Of a stretch of DNA of 64,000 nucleotides, positions 54,400 through 63,248 are shown one piece after another. The stretch lies in the NCBI GenBank assembly GCA_011392765.1, contig WYCW01000003.1, positions 230,465 through 294,464 of the forward strand, written 5' to 3'. Within the stretch, counting starts at the first letter, position 1. Every line of letters begins with the position of its first letter. The notes beneath the pieces are model-generated. The model made no database searches. It was not told the DNA's origin and was given only the letters and a program-made list of their open reading frames with translations. Source of the stretch: Candidatus Thiosymbion ectosymbiont of Catanema sp. Cochon2018 (lineage in GTDB: Bacteria; Pseudomonadota; Gammaproteobacteria; Chromatiales; Chromatiaceae). Both the position numbers and the translations under genes were made by a program.

Positions 54400-54480
54400 T
54401 AATCGTTCAAATCCCCCATCATCCCGGCAGGGATTACCAGGATCGTGCAGGGGATGGCAAAAACGGCAGGGGACGGACGA
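54400..54480. repeat. CATCCCGGCAGGGATTACC repeat
   Basis: CCCCCATCATCCCGGCAGGGATTACCAG resembles 58020-58075 (CACCTCGTCATCCCGGCAGGGATTGCC). Short non-coding repeat unit beside frameshifted genes. Confidence 0.45.
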
Positions 54481-54599
54481 TCACTATTGAACATATTCAT
54501 TCGGAAAGTTATACGCACTCGCCCTGGGTTGCTCCAGCGATGAACCGTCCGCCGTTCTGCGGCGCCGGATCAGCTCCACCTCTGTGGCCCATCATAGTT

Positions 54600-55907
54600 G
54601 CCAAATCGGGGGCCAACCATTAGCCCTCGACCTGGCTGCGGTAGGCGCGAATCTGATCTTCGTACCACAGGGGACATAGGGCAGCTCTTCCAACAACAAC
54701 GCCTGTAGCTCGGTAGTGGGCGGCTGGCGTTCGGATCCTGCTCCGCTCGCGCCGTTTCGATGATGCGGTCGGCGCGCGGGCTCCGATAGTGGCCCCGGTG
54801 TGGCCCCTTGGGGGGCACGGACGCTGTGAAAGACATGTGGAAGATGTCCGGGGTGCGAATGCCCACCCAGGACAGGCTGTGGAAGCTGGGCTTGGCCCGC
54901 TTTTGATGTCGCCGTAAAAAGAGTGCCCCAATCGTAGCTGTGGACCTCGACCCGAATGCCTGTTGGGCCAATTGGGCCTGGATGACGGTCGCCAGGCGCG
55001 CGCGGAAGGGATCGCCGGAGTGCTTGTAGACCAGCCGCAAAGGCCGCTCGGGACCAAACCCCGCGGTGGCCAGCAGGGCCTTGGCATGAGCCGGATCCCT
55101 GGGCATAACGGCGAGCCGCGGCGCCCGGCCCAGTGTTCGGGGGGAAACATGGCCGCCGCGGCCGGCCCCCGTCCCGGAATAAGCGCAGGATCGCCTGTGG
55201 TCGATGAAGTGATAGCCCGACGCACCGGGGTGGCGAGCGGTGACCGGATCCTGGAGGTTGAAGCCGAGATAGGAGAATTGGCCCCGCCGATCTTCCGCAC
55301 CCGTACCTCGGGACGCCCCGCAGATAGTCCCAAAGCTCCGGGGCCAGGTCGTTCTGCAACAGATGGATCTCGCCCACAGCAGCTTCATGACCCGGACGTT
55401 ACGGGGTCTTTGACCACCAGCAGCGCAACCGCCCGGCAGTCGCGTTCTGCATTCGAGGCGCAGGCGGCCGGTCTCCGGGCCAATCGAGGGAATCGAAAGG
55501 TCCGCTGCCCACGGGTGCGCGTTGAAACTCGTGGCCGCCCGGATCCAGTGCCACCCGGCAGGATGCCGATGCAGATAGGCGGGGAAACGGGGGTCGGGAG
55601 CGGAGCCTGAACTCGACCGGTCGGCCCCGTCGGTCCGAATGTCCCGGATGATACTCAGCAAAGCGCGGTGCGGGGAGGCAGCGGCGGGGTCCAGGATCGG
55701 TATGGAGTCGCCTTGACGTCCTCGGCGCGCCAGGCGGCTGCCATCGCTGAAGTCCGCCCATGTTTCCCCAGGGTGAACGAATGGCAGATCCGGCGTAAGT
55801 TTGCTCCCAAGGTGGCCAGGGCGGGTATCCGGCACTGCCGCGCGTCGAATTCCACCAACCGGTAAGAGCGGGCGGTTGATGCGCTCAGTCAGAAAATTAC
55901 AGCTCAT
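54600..55907 (-). pseudogene. Peptide-type ABC transporter substrate-binding protein, frameshifted
   Basis: Across frames: YLGFNLQDPVTAR, FPPEHWAG, RDPAHAKALLATAGFGPERPLRLVYK, DPFRARLATVIQAQLAQ, IRVEVHSYDWGTLF, GIRTPDIFHMSF, PKGPHRGHYRSPRADRIIETARAEQDP, LQALLLEELPYVP, and IRAYRSQVEG followed by a LMVGPRFGNYDG end. This is the family-5 (OppA/DppA/NikA-like) substrate-binding fold. Permease and ATPase genes are not nearby. Multiple frame changes. Confidence 0.75.
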
Positions 55908-56135
55908 GGGGTATCTAGGAGTCCAGAAGATTGCAGCGCGATGAACAAAACCACATGTAATACCTCACTTTTTTGAAGCATTAGTCATCTTTTTTCCGCA
56001 AGATATTACAGGCACCACCTGCCAAAACACGGCAGCAGCCTTTACCATTTGTGTGCTCATGTGGGCCACAGCCAGGACACAGAAATGGACCACAGGCAGA
56101 TGGAGCCACTTACTGAGTCAGTTGGAAACTCCTAG
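55908..56135. other. Gap at the edge of the frameshifted zone
   Basis: AT-richer DNA with no recognised gene. It separates the damaged block from the AAA/nuclease-like gene family. Confidence 0.35.
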
Positions 56136-56336
56136 TCAGCTCCACCACCAGCCCCCTAATACCTGTCCTTCCCAAGAGTCACACCTGGTCTTGCCGGTCT
56201 GGCGCGGGGCATGGAGGACGAAGTAACGTTCCTCTACAATCAAGCGGCGGATTTCGTCCATATCCCAACGTGCTAACGCAGGAACAGTGTAATGGTCGTC
56301 TGGCCTAACGGGACCGGCGGTATTGAAGGTCTTCAT
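56136..56336 (-). pseudogene. Truncated first part of the tandem AAA-ATPase gene
   Basis: From 56336 the frame reads MKTFNTAGPVRPDDHYTVPA, then ARWDMDEIRRLIVEERYFVL and HAPRQTGKT, the same start as the genes at 58307-59905 and 60057-61655, and then loses similarity after Walker A. It is a third, broken copy, and the membrane protein gene now begins 86 bp from its start on the other strand. Confidence 0.85.
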
Positions 56337-56422
56337 GAATCCTCCTGCGGGTTCGCCTTTCATAATTCTATGTTCATCTTATAATCTGTTTTCTATTCAT
56401 TCGGTTACGGGGGTAATCCGCG

Positions 56423-58006
56423 ATGCGAACTATCGTCAACAACTCGAAGCTTCAGATCGGATTGCTGCTCGGCGTGAGTTGCGCATTGATTTATGGTCTT
56501 CTAACCGATACCCATAATTGGGGAGGGGATTTTGCCACATACATAATGCAGGCAAGAAGCATTGTGGAGCAGGATATTTCAGGATTTATAGCGGATAACG
56601 AGTTTACTATCCGGCAGTCCACACACCCCATGGGGCCAATAGCATATCCCTGGGGGTTTCCTCTTCGCACCCTTCCTTTTTATAAGGCATTCGGGCTCGA
56701 CATCCTCCGGCTGAAACTGGTCGGGGTGATCTGTTATGTCCTGTTTCTATTGGTCATTTATCATGGATGCGCAAAATATCATTCGAGGGCTGGAATTTTC
56801 GGGGTAACTGCCATATTCGCATTGAATCCCTTCATGCTTACTTTCCTCAACCAGATATTATCCGATATCCCTTTTCTTCTGTTCTCTACATTATGCGTCT
56901 TTCTCGTTGGTCGAGTCATCGTACAGCGCCGTCCGATCATTTCGTTTCCCATCGACTATGTATTGATCGGAATCATTCTAGGCATCGCCTTTCTTATAAG
57001 GAACAATGGGGCATTGCTCATCATTCTCGTGGCGCTGACCCAATTGGTTTCCGCCGCATTCGGCGACCATAAGGGTAAACTCGATTTTTCCTTCACAAGA
57101 CACCTGGTAAGAATGCGTGATGCATTGAAAATGGCACCCGTATCCTTGGTGATCGGATTGATTCCCTATGCGACTTTTCTCTGCCTACTCGGCTTGGCAG
57201 CCCTTTGGCATCCGCAGCTCCCCTTCGGTGGTGCATTACACCTCGAGGTACTGGACAGGACCTTGGACAACACTTTGACTTTGCCAAACAAAATTGCGCT
57301 CAATGCTGTTTATTATGCTGCCATGCCGTTGAAATTCTTCGGAAGTTTTTTGCTATACGCCATGAGTGTTCCCTTTGTATTGATTGGAATAACCCGCAGA
57401 TATAAAAGCGATTATCATATCTTACTCTATGTGGCGTTGGTAGTTTTTTTACATCTCATTTGGCCTGGAAGGCAAGGCTTGCGGTATCTATTTCCCTTGC
57501 TTCCATTCTATGTGTCCTTCATGTTTACGGGCATCGAAGTATCGTACCAGTCAGCGGCGATCTTCGGGAAACGGATCAAGCCCAGTTATCTCATTGCGGC
57601 CGTTATGATGACTTTGTTATTCTTCACAGAAGAAATAGGGTATCGTGTTTATGAAAATGTAACCAATGGCAGAACCGTGTCGTGGGGTCCATTCAGACCG
57701 GATAGATTTTGGTTGTGGGGTCCATTTTCACCGGATGCCCGTGAGATGTTCCACTTCATAAAGGACAATACTGACACCGAAGATATTATCGTTTTCTTCA
57801 AGCCGCAGGTAATGCGATTGATGACTGACCGGATGTCGATAGCTCATAGAAGGGGCAAAGATATCAATATGGGTGATTACCTGGTTGTACTCAAAAACCC
57901 TGAGGCCATTTATTATAGGGGCAACCTCTACGGTAATGTGTTGAAAAGCATTCCTCATCGGAAGACCCTATTCGACAATGCGCGATTCACGGTTATCAAG
58001 CTGTAG
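56423..58006 (+). CDS. Multi-pass membrane glycosyltransferase (GT-C type), probable
   Basis: A 527-residue protein with about ten to eleven membrane helices (first at about 10-27, others at about 95-115, 120-140, 150-170, 185-210, 240-262, 300-325, 345-360). The first extracytoplasmic loop has WGGDFATYIMQAR, an acidic motif in the place expected for the catalytic Asp of GT-C glycosyltransferases (dolichyl/undecaprenyl-phosphate-sugar users such as ArnT/PMT-like proteins). The C-terminal 120 residues form a periplasmic domain. It is AT-richer than its neighbours and stands alone, suggesting transfer. No glycan cluster is nearby, so the acceptor is unknown. Confidence 0.75.
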   Translation: MRTIVNNSKLQIGLLLGVSCALIYGLLTDTHNWGGDFATYIMQARSIVEQDISGFIADNEFTIRQSTHPMGPIAYPWGFPLRTLPFYKAFGLDILRLKLVGVICYVLFLLVIYHGCAKYHSRAGIFGVTAIFALNPFMLTFLNQILSDIPFLLFSTLCVFLVGRVIVQRRPIISFPIDYVLIGIILGIAFLIRNNGALLIILVALTQLVSAAFGDHKGKLDFSFTRHLVRMRDALKMAPVSLVIGLIPYATFLCLLGLAALWHPQLPFGGALHLEVLDRTLDNTLTLPNKIALNAVYYAAMPLKFFGSFLLYAMSVPFVLIGITRRYKSDYHILLYVALVVFLHLIWPGRQGLRYLFPLLPFYVSFMFTGIEVSYQSAAIFGKRIKPSYLIAAVMMTLLFFTEEIGYRVYENVTNGRTVSWGPFRPDRFWLWGPFSPDAREMFHFIKDNTDTEDIIVFFKPQVMRLMTDRMSIAHRRGKDINMGDYLVVLKNPEAIYYRGNLYGNVLKSIPHRKTLFDNARFTVIKL

Positions 58007-58306
58007 TAATCGTTCAGCCCCCACCTCGTCATCCCGGCAGGGATTGCCGGAATCCGGGTGCCATGGATGGCAGAAACAGGGCACCTTGAAAAATAGGTGT
58101 TTCCACCAACCAAGAAACCCTAAGAGCCTGTCTAAAAAGACAGTCTCTTAGTACCCCTTTGTGCCTTTGTGTGATGTTCTTCATTTCTCACACAAAAAAT
58201 AAACGCAAATGGACGCAAATTGAATCGATTCCGAAATAGAATATGCAAATCATAGCCTGACTTCTTCCATCATTCCGCATTCATCATTCATCACAGAGGC
58301 ATCGGC
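58007..58306. repeat. Composite repeat region after the membrane gene
   Basis: Contains a CATCCCGGCAGGGATTGCC unit (58029-58048), a left half of the AGGGCACC repeat (from 58078, subfamily of 44727), then at 58122-58150 AAGAGCCTGTCTAAAAAGACAGTCTCTTA-type joined ends of family C, then a CGCAAATGGACGCAAATTG unit at 58202-58221. No gene. Confidence 0.7.
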
Positions 58307-59905
58307 TCACATCCCCCACACCCCGATCCGGTATTTCTCATACTGCTCTTGCCGAGCCAGGACCTTCTCTTCCCACGGCACCTCCGGGGTGCGGTCGAAA
58401 ACGATCAGATAGCCCTCGTCGGTGCCCACCCGGTCCATGTAATCGGTGGTCTGAGAAAGGCCCTCCGCGATCGTTGCTTCCAGGGATTTGTGCAGGATCT
58501 TGAGCTCGATGACCACCCGTTGGACCGGGCCGTGGAAACCTTGGCTTTCATCCAGCGGCCACTGCACCAACAGGTCGGTGCGGCGACGCCCCAAGCCATA
58601 TTCCCGGTCGATGCGCCCGCCGCTGTTGACGATGCGCTGCAGGAACGCTTGCACCAATAATTGTGGACCGGCTTCCTTGTAGTCGAACCGTTCGATCCAG
58701 ATCTCGCCGTTCTCCCGGAAAAATTGCTGGAAGCCATCCAGCAGCTTGGGGAAATCCAGCCGTCCGTCTTCTGTCATGTACCAAGCGGTCTCCTGCGGGA
58801 TTCGGGTCTGGGCAATCCAGGTCAGGGTACGTGGAATGATCTCCCGGTAGATGGGATTGGCGATCTCGACCTGCGGGCGAGTGCGGATCAGTCCCAGGTC
58901 CCGCACATAGAGCTGGTCGTCTTCGCTGGGCGGCATTGCTCCGGGCTCGATAGCGCCCCCTAATAGCTCACTGATGACCTTGTGTACTCTGGGCTCCCGC
59001 AACTTGTCGGCCAGCTGGTCGAGGTGGGTATCCCGCCGCTCGATGAGTTTTTCACGAGTATCGGCCATGATCGTCAGGCTGATCGGCTGTGCGCGGTCGC
59101 GACCTGCTTTCATTTCAAAACAGGCCTCGTAGCCGAGGGCATTGACCAACCAGGGCTGACCGACGGTCTGCGCGAAGACATAATCGATCACCCCGGCCTC
59201 GAACGCCTGTCCGGTCTCCTCGGTGTGTTGAGCATAGAGGGTGGCGACATCTTCGTGGCTGAAGTTTCCTAAGCGCAGGGATTTGGATTTGATGTTGAAG
59301 GCACTGCCGCCGGTGATGACTTGGTTGTCGCCGTTGTGGATGCGGTAATCCCGTACATCCCGCACCCCGCACAGGAGTATGGTTTGCGGAAAGGCCCGGG
59401 GACGATTCGGATAGCCGGCCCGGATCTGGCGCAGCAGGGAGATCAGGGTGTCTCCCACCAGGCTGTCCACTTCATCCAGGAGCAAAACAATGGGGCGGTG
59501 ATTTTCCCGCGACCAGCGGGAGAACAGATTTCGCAAGGCACTGTAAGACCCCCCCTTGCGCGATGCCTCTGCGGCCCAATTCTCCAGGCGTTGTTCACCT
59601 AAATGCAGATGGGCGGATTCCACAATCTCCCAGATAATTGTCCGTATTCCTGCTTCCACATCCCCGCGTGCCGCCTGGGCCGGCTCCAGGTTTACATAGA
59701 GGGCCGTATAATCCGCTTCCGTGTTGAGCTTCTCCATCAAGGCCAACAGGCAGCTGGTCTTGCCGGTCTGACGTGGGGCGTGGAGGACGAAATACCGTTT
59801 CTCCCCGATCAAACGCCGGATTTCATCCATATCCCAGCGTGCCAATGCAGGAACCGTGTAATGTTCGTCCGGTCGGACGGGACCGGCGGTATTGAAGGTT
59901 CTCAT
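58307..59905 (-). CDS. AAA-ATPase with C-terminal nuclease-like domain, copy 1
   Basis: A 532-residue ATPase. N-terminal YTVPALARWDMDEIRRLI leads into Walker A HAPRQTGKTS (42-51), Walker B PIVLLLDEVDSL (138-149) and sensor LLCGVRDVRDYR. A winged-helix-like middle (about 300-380) follows. The C-terminal part has GRRRTDLLV...QRVVIELKI and TDYMDRVGTDEGYLIVFDR, the D...E-x-K pattern of PD-(D/E)XK nucleases. Function unknown; such proteins are multicopy in sulfur bacteria and cyanobacteria and may bind foreign DNA. It is a close paralog of the next gene. Confidence 0.85.
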   Translation of the reverse strand: MRTFNTAGPVRPDEHYTVPALARWDMDEIRRLIGEKRYFVLHAPRQTGKTSCLLALMEKLNTEADYTALYVNLEPAQAARGDVEAGIRTIIWEIVESAHLHLGEQRLENWAAEASRKGGSYSALRNLFSRWSRENHRPIVLLLDEVDSLVGDTLISLLRQIRAGYPNRPRAFPQTILLCGVRDVRDYRIHNGDNQVITGGSAFNIKSKSLRLGNFSHEDVATLYAQHTEETGQAFEAGVIDYVFAQTVGQPWLVNALGYEACFEMKAGRDRAQPISLTIMADTREKLIERRDTHLDQLADKLREPRVHKVISELLGGAIEPGAMPPSEDDQLYVRDLGLIRTRPQVEIANPIYREIIPRTLTWIAQTRIPQETAWYMTEDGRLDFPKLLDGFQQFFRENGEIWIERFDYKEAGPQLLVQAFLQRIVNSGGRIDREYGLGRRRTDLLVQWPLDESQGFHGPVQRVVIELKILHKSLEATIAEGLSQTTDYMDRVGTDEGYLIVFDRTPEVPWEEKVLARQEQYEKYRIGVWGM

Positions 59906-59951
59906 GAATTAGATCCTCCCTCCACGAAACGTGGGGCACTCCCATGGGAAC

Positions 59952-60035
59952 TAATTTTAGCCGCAAATAGACACAAATAGACGCAAATTGAATCGATTCC
60001 GAATTTGCGTTTTTTGCGTTCATTTGCGGCAAAAA
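59952..60035. repeat. CGCAAAT palindrome between the tandem genes
   Basis: TTTTAGCCGCAAATAGACAC and AAATAGACGCAAATT are mirrored by AATTTGCGTTTTTTGCGTT and TTTGCGGCAAAA. GCAAATTGAATCGATTCCGAA also occurs at 58216-58236, downstream of copy 1, so the repeat was duplicated together with the gene. Confidence 0.8.
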
Positions 60036-60056
60036 AGAATTCCAACGGCAATTGCC

Positions 60057-61655
60057 TTACATCCCCCACACCCCGATCCGGTGTTTTTCATACTGTTCTT
60101 GTCGAGCCAAGACCTTCTGTTCCCAGGGCACCTCCGGGGTGCGATCGAACACGATCAGATAGCCCTCCTCGGTACCGACTCGGTCCATGTAGTCGGCGGT
60201 CTGCGCCAGGCCCTCCGCGATCGTTGCTTCCAGGGATTTGTGCAGGAGCTTGAGCTCGATGACTACCCGTTGGACCGAGCCGTAGAAGCCCTGGGCCTCA
60301 TCCAGCGGCCACTGTACCAACAGGTCGGTGCGGCGACGCCCGAGCCCGTACTCGCGGTCGATCCGCCCGCCGCTGTTGACGATGCGCTGCAGGAACGCCT
60401 GCATCAAGAGCTGCGGTCCGGCCTCCTTGTAGTCGAACCGTTCGATCCAGATCTCGCTGTTTTCCCGGAAGAACTGCTGGAAGCCGTCCAGTAGCTTAGA
60501 GAAATCCAGGCGTCCGTCCTGACCCACATACCAGGCGGTCTCCTGCGGAATCCGGGTCTGGGCAATCCAAGTCAAGGTACGTGGGATGATCTCCCGGTAG
60601 ATGGGATTGGCGATCTCGACCTGCGGGCGGGTGCGGATCAGTCCCAGGTCCCGCACATAGAGCTGATCGTCTTCGCTGGGCGGCATGGCTCCGGGTTCGA
60701 TAGCGCCGCTCAATAGCTCGCTGATAATTCGATGTACCCGTGGCTCTCGCAACTTGTCGACCAACTGGTCGAGATGGGTATCTCGCCGCTCGATGAGTTT
60801 TTCACGGGCATCGGCCATGATCGTCAGGCTGATCCGCTGTGCGCGGTCGCGGTTAGCCTTGGTCCTGAAGCAAGCCTGGTAGCCGAGGGCATTGACCAGC
60901 CAGGGCTGGCCGGCGGTCTGCTCGAAGACGTAATCGACCACCCCGGCCTCGAAGATTTGCCCGGTCTCCTCGGTGTGTTGGGCATAGAGCCCGGCAACCT
61001 CTTCCTGGCCGAAATTCTCCAACCGCAGGGACTCGGATTTGATGTTGAAGGCGCTGCCGCCGGTGATGACCTGGTGGTCGCCGTTGTGGATGCGGTAATC
61101 CCGGACATCTCGGACCCCACACAAGAGCACGGTCTGCGGGAAGGAGCGGGGACGATCCGGGTAGCCGGTCCGGATCTGGCGCAACAGGGAGATCAGGGTG
61201 TCCCCCACCAGGCTATCCACCTCGTCCAGGAGCAGAACGATAGGCCGGTCGTTGTCCTCCGACCAGTGGGCGAGAAGCCGGCGCAAAGCGCCATGAGAAC
61301 CGGCGGTACGAAAGGCCTCCTCGGTCCAATCCTCCAGGCGCCGATCTCCCAGGTAACGGCGGGCATTTTCGGCAATACCACTGACAATCGTGCGCATCCC
61401 TTCCCGGACATCCCCCCGCGCCGATTGGCCGGGCTCCAGATTCACATAGAGGGCCGTGTAATCCTGTTCCGTGTTGAGCTGCGCCATCAAGGCCAACAGG
61501 CAGCTGGTCTTGCCGGTCTGACGCGGGGCATGGAGGACGAAATACCGTTTCTCCCCGATCAAACGCCGGATTTCTTCCATATCCCAACGCGCTAATGCGG
61601 GGACCGTGTAATGTTCGTCCGGTCGGACGGGACCGGCGGTATTGAAGGTTTTCAT
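60057..61655 (-). CDS. AAA-ATPase with C-terminal nuclease-like domain, copy 2
   Basis: A 532-residue paralog of the gene at 58307; I start it at 61655 (MKTFNTAGPVRPDEHYT) because the N-terminus then aligns with copy 1. It has the same Walker A (HAPRQTGKTS), Walker B (PIVLLLDEVDSL), sensor and C-terminal VVIELKLLHKSLEATIAEGLAQ motifs. The proteins differ mainly at 70-125 and 215-280, while most of the rest is nearly identical at the DNA level, indicating recent duplication or gene conversion. Confidence 0.85.
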   Translation of the reverse strand: MKTFNTAGPVRPDEHYTVPALARWDMEEIRRLIGEKRYFVLHAPRQTGKTSCLLALMAQLNTEQDYTALYVNLEPGQSARGDVREGMRTIVSGIAENARRYLGDRRLEDWTEEAFRTAGSHGALRRLLAHWSEDNDRPIVLLLDEVDSLVGDTLISLLRQIRTGYPDRPRSFPQTVLLCGVRDVRDYRIHNGDHQVITGGSAFNIKSESLRLENFGQEEVAGLYAQHTEETGQIFEAGVVDYVFEQTAGQPWLVNALGYQACFRTKANRDRAQRISLTIMADAREKLIERRDTHLDQLVDKLREPRVHRIISELLSGAIEPGAMPPSEDDQLYVRDLGLIRTRPQVEIANPIYREIIPRTLTWIAQTRIPQETAWYVGQDGRLDFSKLLDGFQQFFRENSEIWIERFDYKEAGPQLLMQAFLQRIVNSGGRIDREYGLGRRRTDLLVQWPLDEAQGFYGSVQRVVIELKLLHKSLEATIAEGLAQTADYMDRVGTEEGYLIVFDRTPEVPWEQKVLARQEQYEKHRIGVWGM

Positions 61656-62063
61656 AAATCTTCCTGCGGGTGCAATTTCTTCCCCCAAGCGACTGATTTT
61701 TCAGGAACGCTACAGACTCGGCGTCACCCCTGCAAGCGCGGGCATGGCTGCCGCCATCGCGATCCGACTGCCGGCACCCTCTGTCCCGGAAGCTCCCGCA
61801 TGGTGGTAAAAATCCGGGTACTTGAATGCCGCCGGCCCACAGATCTCACCAGGGTGGCTGAAAGACTCCGAGTTTCAATTTATCTCAAAGGGACTTCCTG
61901 ATCCATCCATTAGCTTAGTTAATTCTCGCATCGAACATACTGTTGTTGCGATGCACAAATATTGCAGTAAGATAACGAGGTGATGAATATCGCCGTCGGA
62001 GCCTGAGCGGCTCATCAGACAAGAGCTCGGAGAGGCGGCATCAGAAATCGGAGAGAACGAACG
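61656..62063. other. Intergenic region with possible promoter of the dehydrogenase gene
   Basis: No gene seen. TTGCGA (61946-61951), a 16-bp spacer and TAAGAT (61968-61973) make a plausible sigma-70 promoter; this is a sequence-pattern guess. GGAGAG lies just before the ATG at 62064. Confidence 0.4.
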
Positions 62064-62885
62064 ATGATTATTGAAGGTAAAACAGCAGTAATTACGGGCG
62101 CCGCCAGCGGTATCGGCCAGGCTACCGCGGAGGAACTGGCCAAGCGGGGGGCCAAAGCGGTTGCAATGGTCGATATGAGCGACAAGGTGGCAGACGTCAC
62201 GGCGGAGATGAACAAGAAGGTCGGCAAGGAAGTGGGAAAACCCTTCATAGGGGACGTAACGACCGAGGCCTTTCGCAAGGAAGTATACGATGCCATGTGC
62301 AAGGACCACGACGTGGTAAACATCTGCGTGCCTTCGGCCGGCATCTTCCGCGACCGTCTGTCGGTTACCATCGACAAAGAGACCGGCAAGGCCGACATCT
62401 ATCCTACCGAGTTGTTCCATAAGGTACTGGAAGTCAATCTGGTACATCCCGTGTATTGGGCGCTGGAGCTGGTTGCCCGCATGGCCGAGCACCGGAAGCA
62501 GGAAGGTAAGAAGAAGTGGCATCCGGACGAGACCGTCCAGGGCACCATCGTCTTCATCGGGTCCGTCGCCTCCCAGGGTAACAAAGGACAGATATCCTAC
62601 TCGTCGACCAAGGCCGGTCTCGAAGGTGCAGCCCAGACCCTGATGAAAGAGTCGATGTTTCACGGCGTCCGCACCGCCGTGATCCACCCCGGCTTCGTCG
62701 ATACCCCGATTCTACAGGGTATGCCCGACGGCTATCTGGAGAAGTACGTCCTGCCCGATGTCCAACTGGGCCGTTTGATCCGGCCGGAAGAAATCGCTGA
62801 CGCGATCTGCTTCCTCGTTTCCAATTCCGCGGTCAGCGGCGAGCTCTGGGCCGACGCCGGATGGCATCCGCCGGCAGGGACTTGA
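62064..62885 (+). CDS. Short-chain dehydrogenase/reductase
   Basis: A 273-residue NAD(P)-dependent oxidoreductase. The cofactor motif is TGAASGIG (11-18). Catalytic residues are Ser167 in FIGSVAS, Tyr179 and Lys183 in YSSTK. A C-terminal FLVSNSAVSGELWADAG completes the SDR fold. A 15-residue extension in the middle (HRKQEGKKKWHPDE) is unusual. Its place before a PHA-synthase-like gene suggests a 3-hydroxyacyl or acetoacetyl-type substrate, but the substrate loop does not allow a firm call. Confidence 0.88.
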   Translation: MIIEGKTAVITGAASGIGQATAEELAKRGAKAVAMVDMSDKVADVTAEMNKKVGKEVGKPFIGDVTTEAFRKEVYDAMCKDHDVVNICVPSAGIFRDRLSVTIDKETGKADIYPTELFHKVLEVNLVHPVYWALELVARMAEHRKQEGKKKWHPDETVQGTIVFIGSVASQGNKGQISYSSTKAGLEGAAQTLMKESMFHGVRTAVIHPGFVDTPILQGMPDGYLEKYVLPDVQLGRLIRPEEIADAICFLVSNSAVSGELWADAGWHPPAGT

Positions 62886-63248
62886 TACGCCCGCCCGCAA
62901 TTTCAGGGGACCAAAAAAAATCCCTGCCACGGGACCCTTTGGAATGGCGCTCGTAAAAGGTGATTTTCGAGCGATCCTCTTTCCAGGCGCTTACGCGCAC
63001 GAATATGGCAGGGTACCCCTGCCCCGCACGGCCACCTTGAATTTTTCAGGGTGGCCTTTTTGATAAATCAATGCGATTTGAAGAACATATCCGCTTTCTT
63101 GCCCTTGCATCCGGCATCGAAGCGGTACCGGTAGCTACATAACCTTGAAGAGCCACGGCTGCTATTGCGCCTTGAATACGAACCAACACCCTACCCGGCC
63201 GGATATGTTCTTTCCCGCCAATCGCTTCAACCTTTACGGTGAATGACC
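62886..63248. other. Intergenic region before the PHA-synthase-like gene
   Basis: Holds the terminator at 63029-63058 and otherwise no convincing gene; the open frames here have no recognisable domain. Confidence 0.4.
63029..63058 (+). terminator. Terminator with repeat-like stem
   Basis: GGCCACCTTGAATTTTTCAGGGTGGCC followed by TTTTTG. The stem words (CACCTTGA, TCAGGGTG) resemble the ends of the AGGGCACC repeat, so it could be a domesticated joined-end copy. It lies about 145 bp after the dehydrogenase stop. Confidence 0.75.

Noticed and set aside
3283..60035. Possible CRISPR array from repeated CGCAAAT, CAGATTACG and CAGGATT units
   Set aside because: Units form inverted hairpins, are not regularly spaced, have no unique spacers and no cas genes.
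60732..61595. 287-codon plus-strand frame inside the second AAA-ATPase gene
   Set aside because: Antisense; the same frame exists opposite copy 1, as expected from duplication, and it has no domain.
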